Shown piece after piece: positions 1-7,777 of a DNA stretch of 54,690 nucleotides. Origin of the DNA: Streptomyces sioyaensis (GTDB lineage Bacteria; Actinomycetota; Actinomycetes; Streptomycetales; Streptomycetaceae); contig NZ_SDIF01000041.1 of the NCBI RefSeq assembly GCF_004122735.1, positions 1-54,690 of the forward strand, written 5' to 3'. The notes under the pieces are model-generated. The model did not search any database and was not told the DNA's origin. It saw only the letters and a program-made list of their open reading frames with translations. Position numbers and translations under genes: made by a program. The first letter of the stretch is position 1. Each line of letters opens with the position of its first letter.

Positions 1-19
1 CGCCGGGCACGGTGCGCCT

Positions 20-214
20 AGACGAGTAAGTCCTATCTCCTTTCGTCCGCCCGTAGGGCGGGGCCCGCGGCGTCTGGCACGCACGCTCGCTGCGTTGTCG
101 GGATCATCCCGGTACACCCAGTACCGGGACGACCCTCCGCCTTGCGATCGCACGCACCAGACGCCGCGGGCCCCGCCCTACGGGCGGACGAAAGGAGATA
201 GGACTTACTCGTCT
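20..214. repeat. Long foldback element (56-bp perfect inverted repeat)
   Basis: Positions 20-75 are the exact reverse complement of 159-214 (56 of 56 bases). The inner 83 bp are also partly self-complementary and close on CCCGGTAC (108-115) / GTACCGGG (121-128) with a 5-nt loop. In the outer part of the inner stem several mismatches would be G-U pairs if the minus strand were transcribed. No open frame or transposase lies inside. It could be a MITE-like element, a processed hairpin RNA or a terminator between era and the gene to its left. I have an uncertain memory of similar sequences recurring in Streptomyces genomes. Confidence 0.85.
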
Positions 215-255
215 GGTGGTCGGAGCCGAGCCCGGGATCGGGGAGAATGGGCGCC

Positions 256-1194
256 ATGAGCGTTCGTACAGAGTCCTCCGCCGCGCACCGCGCCGGCTTC
301 GCCTGCTTCGTCGGTCGCCCCAACGCGGGCAAGTCCACCCTCACGAACGCTCTCGTCGGCACGAAGGTGGCCATCACCTCCAACCGCCCGCAGACCACCC
401 GGCACACGGTGCGCGGCATCGTCCACCGCCCCGAGGCCCAGCTGGTCCTCGTCGACACCCCGGGGCTGCACAAGCCGCGCACCCTGCTCGGCGAGCGGCT
501 GAACGACGTGGTCCGCACCACCTGGTCCGAGGTCGACGTGATCGGCTTCTGCCTGCCCGCCGACCAGAAGATCGGCCCCGGCGATCGCTACATCGCGGCC
601 GAGCTGGCCGACATCAAGAAGACCCCCAAGGTCGCCATCGTCACCAAGACCGACCTGGTCGACTCCAAGGCGCTGGCCGCCCAGCTGATCGCCATCGACC
701 AGCTCGGCAAGGAGCTGGGCATCGAATGGGCCGAGATCATCCCGGTCTCGGCGGTGGGGGCCACCCAGGTGTCGCTCCTCGCGGACCTGCTCGTCCCGAT
801 GCTCCCCGAGAGTCCGCCGCTCTACCCCGAGGGCGACCTCACCGACGAGCCCGAGCAGGTCATGGTCGCCGAGCTGATCCGCGAGGCCGCGCTGGAGGGC
901 GTACGCGACGAGCTGCCGCACTCGATCGCGGTGGTCGTCGAGGAGATGCTGCCGCGCCAGGACCGCCCCGCCGACAAGCCCCTCCTCGACGTCCACGCCA
1001 ACGTCTACATCGAGCGCCCCAGCCAGAAGGGCATCATCATCGGCCCCAAGGGCAAGCGCCTGAAGGAGGTCGGCACCAAGTCCCGCAAGCACATCGAGGC
1101 CCTGCTGGGCACGCCCGTCTTCCTCGATCTGCACGTCAAGGTCGCCAAGGACTGGCAGCGCGACCCCAAGCAACTGCGCAAGCTGGGCTTCTGA
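256..1194 (+). CDS. era: GTPase Era
   Basis: Ribosome-assembly GTPase that binds the 3' end of 16S rRNA and checks 30S maturation. The 312 residues show the P-loop GRPNAGKST near residue 18, the G3 box DTPG, a G4 box TKTD (a conservative form of NKxD), and a C-terminal KH domain with GPKGKRLKEVG. Length is normal for Era. I chose ATG 256 over the in-frame ATG at 247 because GGAG at 242-245 is correctly spaced only for 256. It stands alone between the foldback element and a convergent MFS gene 28 bp downstream. Identification is secure; only the start is open. Confidence 0.97.
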   Translation: MSVRTESSAAHRAGFACFVGRPNAGKSTLTNALVGTKVAITSNRPQTTRHTVRGIVHRPEAQLVLVDTPGLHKPRTLLGERLNDVVRTTWSEVDVIGFCLPADQKIGPGDRYIAAELADIKKTPKVAIVTKTDLVDSKALAAQLIAIDQLGKELGIEWAEIIPVSAVGATQVSLLADLLVPMLPESPPLYPEGDLTDEPEQVMVAELIREAALEGVRDELPHSIAVVVEEMLPRQDRPADKPLLDVHANVYIERPSQKGIIIGPKGKRLKEVGTKSRKHIEALLGTPVFLDLHVKVAKDWQRDPKQLRKLGF

Positions 1195-1222
1195 GCCCCG
1201 CCGGGCCCCGCGGGCGGTCCCC

Positions 1223-2464
1223 CTACGGCACGCCCCGGATCCTGCGCACCAGCAGCGCCCCCAGCAGCCCGACCGCCGCGGCGGTGAAGTACAGCACCCG
1301 GTAGCCACCGAGGTCGTGCACGAGCGGCCCGGCCAGCGCGGGGGCGGCCACCTGCGGCAGCGAGTTGGCGATGTTGAGGACGCCCATGTCCTTGCCGCGG
1401 TGGGCGGCGGCCGGCAGCACATCCGTCATCAGCGCGAAGTCGACGGACGTGAAGACGCCGAACCCGACGCCGAGCAGCGCCGCCGCGCACAGCGCCCCCG
1501 CCCACGTCTGCCACCCGGCCAGCATCGCGGTCGCCACCGCCATGAGCACGCCGGCCCCCAGCACGAACGGCTGCCGGCGCCCGACCCGGTCCGACCAGAA
1601 CCCCCCGGCCACCACCGTGCCCAGCAAGGTCACCCCGTTGACCGCGGTCAGCACCAGCACCCCACCGCCCGGGTCCGGCAGCCGCAGCACATCCCGCAGG
1701 TAGTACAGGAGATACAGCAGGGCCAGGGCGTTGCCGAGGTTGATCAGGAACCTCGTCAGCCAGGCCCACCCCAGATCGGGATGGCGGCGCGGGCCGATCC
1801 AGAACGATGCGAGCAGCGTCCGCGGGGTCAGCGCCGGCCTCCGCGCGGCCGGCAGCACCGGGTCCCGGTGCAGCAGCACGTACGGGAGGGCCCCCAGCAG
1901 CGTGAAGCCGGCACAGGCGGCATAGCCCGCGCGCACCCCGCCCGCGGCCGTCGCCAGCCCCGTACCCGCCACCACCCCGAGGATCTGCGCGGCCCCCAGC
2001 CAGCCGCCCACCGCGCCCCGCTGCCGGTACGGCACCCGGTCGGGCACCGCCGCCGTGATCGCCGCGAACGCCGCGTTCAGGGTGAGCTGCACCAGGCACC
2101 ACCCCAGCGTCATCCCCGCCACCGTGCCCGCCCCGGCCAGCAGCACCAGCGCGCCGGCCCCGCCCAGCACGCCCGCGAGGATCCACGGCCTGCGCCGCCC
2201 GAACCGTGAGGCCGTACGGTCCGACAACGCCCCGGCCAGCGGATTGCACACCATCGAGACGGCGGCCCCCAGCCCCGTCACCCACGCCAGCACCGATTCC
2301 TTCGGCACTCCGGCCGGCGCCAGCTCCGCGGCCTGCAGGGCGAGCAGGATCTGCAGCGGCCCGTACCACCCGGCCCAGATCGCCCCGTTGGCCAGCGACA
2401 GCGCGGCCGTCCAGCCCGGCCCGACCGGCTCCGACGGCGCCTGGGGAGCCGCCGGTGCGCTCAC
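1223..2464 (-). CDS. MFS transporter, probably sugar-linked
   Basis: Major facilitator of 413 residues with about 12 hydrophobic segments. A typical MFS loop-2/3 motif follows TM2 (GALSDRTASRFGRRRPW) and a second GRRQPF loop occurs midway. The GTG start overlaps the stop of the beta-glucosidase as GTGA (2461-2464), so the two genes are translationally coupled. This suggests uptake of a beta-glucoside whose hydrolysis follows in the cytoplasm; the substrate is inferred only from the neighbour. Longer in-frame extensions upstream would run inside the glycosidase gene and are not believed. Confidence 0.85.
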   Translation of the reverse strand: MSAPAAPQAPSEPVGPGWTAALSLANGAIWAGWYGPLQILLALQAAELAPAGVPKESVLAWVTGLGAAVSMVCNPLAGALSDRTASRFGRRRPWILAGVLGGAGALVLLAGAGTVAGMTLGWCLVQLTLNAAFAAITAAVPDRVPYRQRGAVGGWLGAAQILGVVAGTGLATAAGGVRAGYAACAGFTLLGALPYVLLHRDPVLPAARRPALTPRTLLASFWIGPRRHPDLGWAWLTRFLINLGNALALLYLLYYLRDVLRLPDPGGGVLVLTAVNGVTLLGTVVAGGFWSDRVGRRQPFVLGAGVLMAVATAMLAGWQTWAGALCAAALLGVGFGVFTSVDFALMTDVLPAAAHRGKDMGVLNIANSLPQVAAPALAGPLVHDLGGYRVLYFTAAAVGLLGALLVRRIRGVP

Positions 2465-3837
2465 CCCCGGGCCTGCTCCCGCAGGGCGTCCCGCAGCCAG
2501 TGGTACGAGGCCTTGGGCGTCCGCTGCAGCGTCGCGTAGTCCACGTGCACCAGCCCGAAGCGCCGCGCGACCCCCTCCGCCCACTCGAAGTTGTCCAGCA
2601 GCGACCAGACGAAGTACCCGCGGACCTCCACCCCGGCGTCCATGGCCGCGTGCAGCGCCCGCAGATGCCCGTCCAGGAACGCGATCCGCTCCCCGTCCTC
2701 GATGCCCTCGTACGCGCACCCGTTCTCGGTGATCACGACGGGCGGCAGCCGGTCCCCGTACCGCTCCCGGAACGACACCAGCAGCTCGGTCAGCGCCTGA
2801 GGCACCACCGGCCACCCGAAGTCGGTCCGCGGATACCCCGGGATCTCACGGGGCGCGAAGGGCAGCTCGGGGGGCAGCCGGATCCCGCCGAAGGAGGCCG
2901 GTCCGGAGCCCTCGGCCGCCGGGGCACCCACCAGCGTCGGCTGGTAGTAGTTGATCCCGTACCAGTCCAGCGGCTGCGAGACGATCCGCAGATCCTCGGC
3001 GACCGGCCCCGGCAGCAGCCCCGCCAGCTCCTCGTCCGGATACCTCCCGAGCAGCAGCGGCTCCGCGAACAGCCGGTTGAGCAGCAGGTCGTAGAGGTCG
3101 GCCGCCGCGGTGTCCGCCTCCGCCGCGCTCGCCGGCCAGGTCGGCCCGTGTGAGTTGGCGATCCCGATGTTCCTCGCCCCCTGGGCCCGCAGCGCCTGGA
3201 CCGCCAGCCCGTGGCCCAGCAGCTGGTGATGCGCCGCCGGCAGCGCCTCGAACAGCAGCTGCCGCCCCGGCGCGTGCTTCCCCAACCCGTAACCCAGCAG
3301 GGTCAGTTCGGCCGGCTCGTTGAGCGTGATCCATCGCTCCACCCGGTCCCCGAGCCGCCCCGCCACCACCTCCGCGTACGCCGCGAAGCGCTCGGCCGTC
3401 TCCCGGACGAGCCAGCCGCCGCGCTCCTCCAGCGCCTGCGGAGTGTCCCAGTGGAACAGCGTCGGCACGGGGGCGACCCCCGCCGCCAGCAGCTCGTCCA
3501 CCAGCCGGTCGTAGAAGTCCAGCCCGGCCCCGTTGACCGCCCCGCTCCCGTCCGGCACCACCCGCGGCCACGCCACCGAGAACCGGTAGGCCCCGACCCC
3601 GAGCTCCCCCAGCAGCGCCACGTCCTCGCGGTACCGGTGGTAGTGATCGGTCGCCACCCGCGGATCGGACCCGTCCTTGATCCTCCCGGCTTCCGCCGCG
3701 AACACGTCCCACGCGGACCGTCCCCGCCCGTCCTCGCCCACCGCCCCTTCGATCTGCGCGGCGGACGTCGACACCCCCCACACGAAGTCACGGGGGAAGC
3801 GGGGCAGGGGCAGCGAGTGGTCCGGCACCGTCGTCAT
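2461..3837 (-). CDS. GH1 family beta-glucosidase
   Basis: Retaining glycosidase of family 1, 458 residues, (beta/alpha)8 barrel, no signal peptide, so cytosolic. The acid/base glutamate is in TLNEP (about E174) and the nucleophile in VITENG (about E371). The N-terminal FVWGVSTSAAQIEGA and the C-terminal WSLLDNFEW signature are intact. I chose ATG 3837 (MTTVPDHSL) because AAGGA lies about 7 nt upstream; an in-frame extension of 12 residues lacks support. It is first in a two-gene operon with the MFS gene and is preceded by an operator-like palindrome. It probably cleaves cellobiose or plant beta-glucosides; exact specificity cannot be read from sequence. Confidence 0.95.
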   Translation of the reverse strand: MTTVPDHSLPLPRFPRDFVWGVSTSAAQIEGAVGEDGRGRSAWDVFAAEAGRIKDGSDPRVATDHYHRYREDVALLGELGVGAYRFSVAWPRVVPDGSGAVNGAGLDFYDRLVDELLAAGVAPVPTLFHWDTPQALEERGGWLVRETAERFAAYAEVVAGRLGDRVERWITLNEPAELTLLGYGLGKHAPGRQLLFEALPAAHHQLLGHGLAVQALRAQGARNIGIANSHGPTWPASAAEADTAAADLYDLLLNRLFAEPLLLGRYPDEELAGLLPGPVAEDLRIVSQPLDWYGINYYQPTLVGAPAAEGSGPASFGGIRLPPELPFAPREIPGYPRTDFGWPVVPQALTELLVSFRERYGDRLPPVVITENGCAYEGIEDGERIAFLDGHLRALHAAMDAGVEVRGYFVWSLLDNFEWAEGVARRFGLVHVDYATLQRTPKASYHWLRDALREQARG

Positions 3838-3849
3838 GGACGAGATCCT

Positions 3850-3866
3850 TGTAACCGCCGGTAACA
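3850..3866 (-). promoter_or_regulatory. Candidate operator and promoter of the GH1/MFS operon
   Basis: On the minus strand a 17-bp imperfect palindrome (TGT-T-ACCG-G-CGGT-T-ACA) lies 13 nt before the glucosidase ATG. It is directly preceded by TTGACA (RC of 3864-3869), a good -35. An AAGGAT sequence that could serve as -10 or ribosome site follows. The symmetry resembles LacI/GntR-type operators, but no regulator gene is adjacent, so the regulator would act from elsewhere. Confidence 0.5.
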
Positions 3867-3949
3867 GTGTCAAGGGGGCGGCGGTGCAGGGGAGTTGGGC
3901 TCAGGGCGGGCCGGTCGGCGGCCGGTGCTGCGGAGCCGGCCGATGCCGC

Positions 3950-4216
3950 CTACGAGCCTTCCTTCATCACCTTGGTGATCAGCGTCCGCTGTTCCTCGGT
4001 GAGCCGCGGATCGGAGCAGTACACCGTCCGGCCGTCGACCGTGATCTGGTAGCTGAAGCCGTCCGGGACCCCGACGGGGGGTTCGGTGCGGGCGGTGGCG
4101 ACGGCCTTGTCGGCCAGGGTCCGCCAGTCCGCGGCGTCGTCGCGGCCCGTGGTGTCGATCTCGGCGCGGCGGTCGACGCCGCTGAAACCGCCGGTGCGAT
4201 GGACGTGGATGCGCAT
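3950..4216 (-). CDS. Emfourin-like M4 protease inhibitor
   Basis: Small 88-residue protein of mixed charge without a signal peptide. Features include an N-terminal MRIHVHRTGGF strand and a C-terminal stretch LTEEQRTLITKVM. This matches my recollection of the protealysin-inhibitor (emfourin) family, which is typically encoded beside protealysin-like M4 peptidases and binds their active-site cleft. Here it lies 157 bp downstream of exactly such a protease on the same strand, which supports the call. It would hold the protease inactive in the producing cell. No catalytic residues are expected. The family call rests on motif memory plus context. Confidence 0.75.
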   Translation of the reverse strand: MRIHVHRTGGFSGVDRRAEIDTTGRDDAADWRTLADKAVATARTEPPVGVPDGFSYQITVDGRTVYCSDPRLTEEQRTLITKVMKEGS

Positions 4217-4373
4217 AACGGGCTCCTTGGACGACAGACGTCTTACCCGGACTTCTACCCCGCGGGGGCACGGTATGCGTGCGCGGGCGGGGCGCGGGGC
4301 GGCTCCGCGCGCGTGCGCGGGGCGGGGACCCGCTGCCGAGTCCCCGCCCCGCGGACCTCGTACCCGCGCCGTG

Positions 4374-5459
4374 CTACTTGGGGGTCACGCCGACCTGGTT
4401 CCAGGCCTTGACCATGGCGTCGTGTTCGGCGCCGGCGCCGAAGCGGGCCTGGGCGGCCTTGATGGTGAGCCCGGCGAAGTCGGCGAACTGTGCGTTCTTG
4501 GCGAGCTTGCCGCCGGTCAGGACGTCGTACCAGACCTGGCCGGCCCGCTCCCAGGCCTTGCCGCCGAGCGCGGAGGCCGCCAGATAGAAGGCGTGGTTGG
4601 GGATGCCGGAGTTGATGTGCACACCGCCGTTGTCGCCGGTCGTGTGGACGTAGCCCTTCATCGTGGCGGGCTGCGGGTCCTTGCCGAGGACGTCGTCGTC
4701 GTACGCGGTGCCGGGGGCCTTCATCGAGCGAAGGGCCTTGCCGGTGACGTTCGGGCCGAGCAGCTCGGCGCCGACCAGCCAGTCGGCCTGGTCGGCGGTC
4801 TGGCCCAGCGCGTACTGCTTGATCAGCACGCCGAAGACATCGGAGACGGACTCGTTGAGGGCGCCGGGCTGGTTCTCGTAATCGAGGTTGGCGGTGTACT
4901 GCGTGACGCCGTGGGTCAGCTCGTGGCCGATGACGTCGACGGGGATGGTGAAGTCCTTGAAAAGGTCGTTGTCGCCGTCGCCGAAGACCATCCGCTCGCC
5001 GTCCCAGAAGGCGTTGTCGTAGCGCTGGCCGTAGTGGACGGTGGCATTGAGCGGCAGGCCGGCGCCGTCGATGGACTTGCGGCCGTAGACCTTGAGGTAG
5101 AGCTCGAAGGTGGCGCCGAGGCCGGCGTGGGCGCGGTTGACGGAGGCGTCCTTGGCGGGGCCGTCGGACTCCGAGTGCACCTTGTGGCCGGGCAGGGTCG
5201 TCCCGTGGCGGGCGTCGTAGATGGTGCGCTTCGGCTTGTCGGCGGCGGCCCCGGGCTCGCCGGGGGTGAGGTCGCGGGCGGCGATCTCGCGGCGCTGGGC
5301 GCGCTGCACGTGGTCGTGTTCCAGGGTGCGGCGAGCGGGCTCGTGCCGGGCCGGGTCGTCGGACTGGGCCAGGTTGTCGAGAATGTGCGGAGGGATGATC
5401 GTGCAGAACACGGGCGAGCCGCAGCTGGCCGCCTCTGACGTCGCGTTGTTGAGGTCCAT
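4374..5459 (-). CDS. Protealysin-like M4 metalloprotease
   Basis: Thermolysin-family zinc peptidase, 361 residues. The zinc site is HELTH (about H179, E180, H183) with the third ligand in NESVSD (about E203). The later GGVHINSGIPNHAFYL block carries the active-site His region. The short N-terminal propeptide contains IIPPHILDNLA, the protealysin-type PPxxL motif, and there is no classical signal peptide, as in protealysins. I chose ATG 5459: farther upstream starts (for example 5585, with GAGG before it) would need about 125 bp of AT-rich sequence that does not look coding. The inhibitor gene follows, giving a protease-inhibitor operon. Divergent to the leuA leader. Confidence 0.9.
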   Translation of the reverse strand: MDLNNATSEAASCGSPVFCTIIPPHILDNLAQSDDPARHEPARRTLEHDHVQRAQRREIAARDLTPGEPGAAADKPKRTIYDARHGTTLPGHKVHSESDGPAKDASVNRAHAGLGATFELYLKVYGRKSIDGAGLPLNATVHYGQRYDNAFWDGERMVFGDGDNDLFKDFTIPVDVIGHELTHGVTQYTANLDYENQPGALNESVSDVFGVLIKQYALGQTADQADWLVGAELLGPNVTGKALRSMKAPGTAYDDDVLGKDPQPATMKGYVHTTGDNGGVHINSGIPNHAFYLAASALGGKAWERAGQVWYDVLTGGKLAKNAQFADFAGLTIKAAQARFGAGAEHDAMVKAWNQVGVTPK

Positions 5460-5602
5460 GATTAGACGGTGGCACTGTGTAATGCAGCTGTCACTGCCTG
5501 CGGCTGAAATTCCCGGAAAAGTGTGGTTAGTCGCATTTATGTCCTCCGGGGCGTCCCGTCCCGCATACTGATACGCCACCGCCATACATGACATACCTCA
5601 GC

Positions 5603-5608
5603 TAGGGT
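5603..5608 (+). promoter_or_regulatory. Candidate -10 of the leuA leader transcript
   Basis: TAGGGT sits 10 nt before the leader-peptide ATG in an AT-richer stretch between the divergent protease and leuA. The short distance implies a leaderless or nearly leaderless start of the leader peptide. No convincing -35 was found. Confidence 0.35.
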
Positions 5609-5618
5609 GCTGTGCATC

Positions 5619-5666
5619 ATGCGTTTCGGGCTGCTTCTCCTTAGCTGCCGCGGCGAGGGCCTGTAG
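5619..5666 (+). CDS. leuA leader peptide (transcription attenuator)
   Basis: A 15-residue frame reads Met-Arg-Phe-Gly, then four consecutive Leu codons (CTG CTT CTC CTT, 5631-5642), then a short tail ending in Leu and TAG. It lies 119 nt before leuA on the same strand. Runs of Leu codons in short ORFs before leucine genes are the classic attenuator design: ribosome stalling at low Leu-tRNA changes the downstream fold. The following RNA can form GGCCT (5658-area) with AGGCC, and two CCGCGG copies offer an alternative pairing. I see no separate strong Shine-Dalgarno sequence, fitting a leaderless start. Confidence 0.75.
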   Translation: MRFGLLLLSCRGEGL

Positions 5667-5784
5667 TCGTAGGCCGACCCCCTCCCCGCGGAGTTCGGTG
5701 TTGCGATCTTGTCGCCCCGTCGGCCCCCTCCTGACTCCCCGTGAGCAGAGGGACCCCAGCGGAATACGAGGAGCCCCACGCACC

Positions 5785-7563
5785 ATGTCGAATCCGTCGA
5801 ACCCCGCAGATCATGCCGTCGGCCGCCGCACCCCGGTGACGAACGCGACGCAGCTGCAGCGGGCCTCCGGCATGCCGGTCCACAGGTACAGCCGCTACGA
5901 AGCGGTCGACATCCCGGACCGCACCTGGCCGGACAACCGCATCACCGCCGCGCCCCGCTGGCTGTCGACCGACCTGCGGGACGGCAACCAGGCGCTGATC
6001 GACCCGATGTCGCCGGCCCGCAAGCGCGAGATGTTCGATCTGCTGGTGCGCATGGGCTACAAGGAGATCGAGGTCGGCTTCCCGTCCTCCGGTGAGACCG
6101 ACTTCGCCTTCGTCCGCTCCATCATCGAAGAGGGCGCGATCCCCGAGGACGTGACGATCTCCGTCCTGACGCAGGCCCGCGAGGAGCTGATCGAGCGGAC
6201 CGTCGAGTCGCTGCGCGGCGCCCACCGCGCCACGGTGCACCTGTACAACGCCACCGCGCCCACCTTCCGCCGCGTCGTCTTCCGCGGCACGAAGGAGCAG
6301 GTCAAGCAGATCGCCGTGGACGGCACCCGGCTCGTCATGGAGTACGCCGACAAGATCCTCGGCGACGAGACGATCTTCGGCTACCAGTACAGCCCGGAGA
6401 TCTTCACCGACACCGAGCTGGACTTCGCCCTGGAGGTCTGTGAGGCGGTCTGTGATGTCTGGCAGCCCGAGGAGGGCCGCGAGATCATCCTGAACCTGCC
6501 CGCCACCGTGGAGCGTTCGACGCCGTCCACGCACGCGGACCGCTTCGAGTGGATGTCGCGCAACCTGTCCCGCCGCGAGCACGTATGCCTGTCGGTGCAC
6601 CCGCACAACGACCGGGGCACCGCGGTCGCTGCCGCCGAGCTGGCGATCATGGCGGGCGCCGACCGCATCGAGGGCTGCCTGTTCGGGCAGGGCGAGCGCA
6701 CCGGCAACGTCGACCTGGTGACGCTGGGCATGAACCTGTTCTCCCAGGGCGTCGACCCGCAGATCGACTTCTCGCAGATCGACGAGATCCGTCGCACCAG
6801 CGAGTACTGCAACCAGATGGAGATCCACCCGCGCCACCCCTACGCGGGCGATCTGGTCTACACCGCCTTCTCCGGCTCCCACCAGGACGCCATCAAGAAG
6901 GGCTTCGACGCCATGGAGGCCGCGGCCACCGCCGCCGGCAAGAGCGTCGACGACATCGAGTGGGCGGTTCCGTACCTGCCCATCGACCCGAAGGACGTCG
7001 GCCGCTCCTACGAGGCCGTCATCCGCGTCAACTCGCAGTCCGGCAAGGGCGGTATCGCCTACGTCCTGAAGAACGACCACAAGCTGGACCTGCCGCGCCG
7101 GATGCAGATCGAGTTCTCCCGGATCATCCAGGAGAAGACCGACACCGAGGGCGGCGAGGTCACGCCGGCCGCCATCTGGTCCGCCTTCCAGGACGAGTAC
7201 CTGCCCACGCCGGAGAACGCCTGGGGCCGGATCGCGCTGCGCTCCGCCCAGACCTCGACCACGACCGAGGGCACCGACGCGCTCACCGTCGAGGCGGTCG
7301 TCAACGGCGCGGACACCGTGCTGACCGGTACCGGCAACGGTCCGCTGGCCGCGTTCATCGACTCGCTGGCCGCGATCGACGCGGACGTGCGCGTACTGGA
7401 CTATGTCGAGCACACCATGAGCGAGGGCGCCGGCGCCCAGGCCGCCGCGTACGTCGAGTGCGCGATCGGCGACAAGGTGCTGTGGGGCGTCGGTATCGAC
7501 GCCAACATCGTCCGCGCCTCGATCAAGGCGGTCGCCTCGGCGGTCAACCGCGCCGCGCGCTGA
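5785..7563 (+). CDS. leuA: 2-isopropylmalate synthase
   Basis: First committed enzyme of leucine synthesis, condensing 2-ketoisovalerate with acetyl-CoA. The 592-residue length matches the long actinobacterial (LeuA type 2) form. The DRxGNQA-type motif appears as STDLRDGNQALIDPM, the metal site as SVHPHNDRGT, and the GxGERxGN block as LFGQGERTGNVDL. A C-terminal LeuA regulatory domain follows, where leucine feedback inhibition is expected. ATG 5785 has GAGGAG 11 nt upstream. It is preceded by the Leu-run leader peptide and followed by a strong hairpin terminator, so it looks monocistronic. Confidence 0.98.
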   Translation: MSNPSNPADHAVGRRTPVTNATQLQRASGMPVHRYSRYEAVDIPDRTWPDNRITAAPRWLSTDLRDGNQALIDPMSPARKREMFDLLVRMGYKEIEVGFPSSGETDFAFVRSIIEEGAIPEDVTISVLTQAREELIERTVESLRGAHRATVHLYNATAPTFRRVVFRGTKEQVKQIAVDGTRLVMEYADKILGDETIFGYQYSPEIFTDTELDFALEVCEAVCDVWQPEEGREIILNLPATVERSTPSTHADRFEWMSRNLSRREHVCLSVHPHNDRGTAVAAAELAIMAGADRIEGCLFGQGERTGNVDLVTLGMNLFSQGVDPQIDFSQIDEIRRTSEYCNQMEIHPRHPYAGDLVYTAFSGSHQDAIKKGFDAMEAAATAAGKSVDDIEWAVPYLPIDPKDVGRSYEAVIRVNSQSGKGGIAYVLKNDHKLDLPRRMQIEFSRIIQEKTDTEGGEVTPAAIWSAFQDEYLPTPENAWGRIALRSAQTSTTTEGTDALTVEAVVNGADTVLTGTGNGPLAAFIDSLAAIDADVRVLDYVEHTMSEGAGAQAAAYVECAIGDKVLWGVGIDANIVRASIKAVASAVNRAAR

Positions 7564-7611
7564 CCTGCCGGACGGCCCCGACCAGCGGACCCGAGCACTG
7601 AGTTGCTCAAG

Positions 7612-7646
7612 GCGCCCCCGCAGCCCCCACCGGGCTGCGGGGGCGC
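7612..7646 (+). terminator. Terminator of leuA
   Basis: A 15-bp perfect stem (7612-7626 with 7632-7646) and a 5-nt loop begin 48 bp after the leuA stop. No U-run follows, as is common in Streptomyces. Confidence 0.75.
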
Positions 7647-7777
7647 GCCGTGGTGCGGCACTGCCACCTGAAGGTGGGGTTTGGAATCCGCGGGAGTAAC
7701 TCTGCGTAATTGAGTTGGTACTTTTGGTGATGAGCGCCGGTCGGACAGGCCGCGGCGCGTACGCCAAGGACGTGCAG

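Noticed and set aside
20..214. Simple rho-independent terminator of an upstream gene
   Set aside because: Arms of 56 bp plus an inner stem are far longer than any terminator here; a terminator role is possible but does not explain the arm length.
1223..2815. 530-residue form of the MFS protein starting inside the glucosidase gene
   Set aside because: The extra 117 residues are an Arg/Gly/Ala shadow of the glycosidase; the GTGA overlap start gives a normal MFS length.
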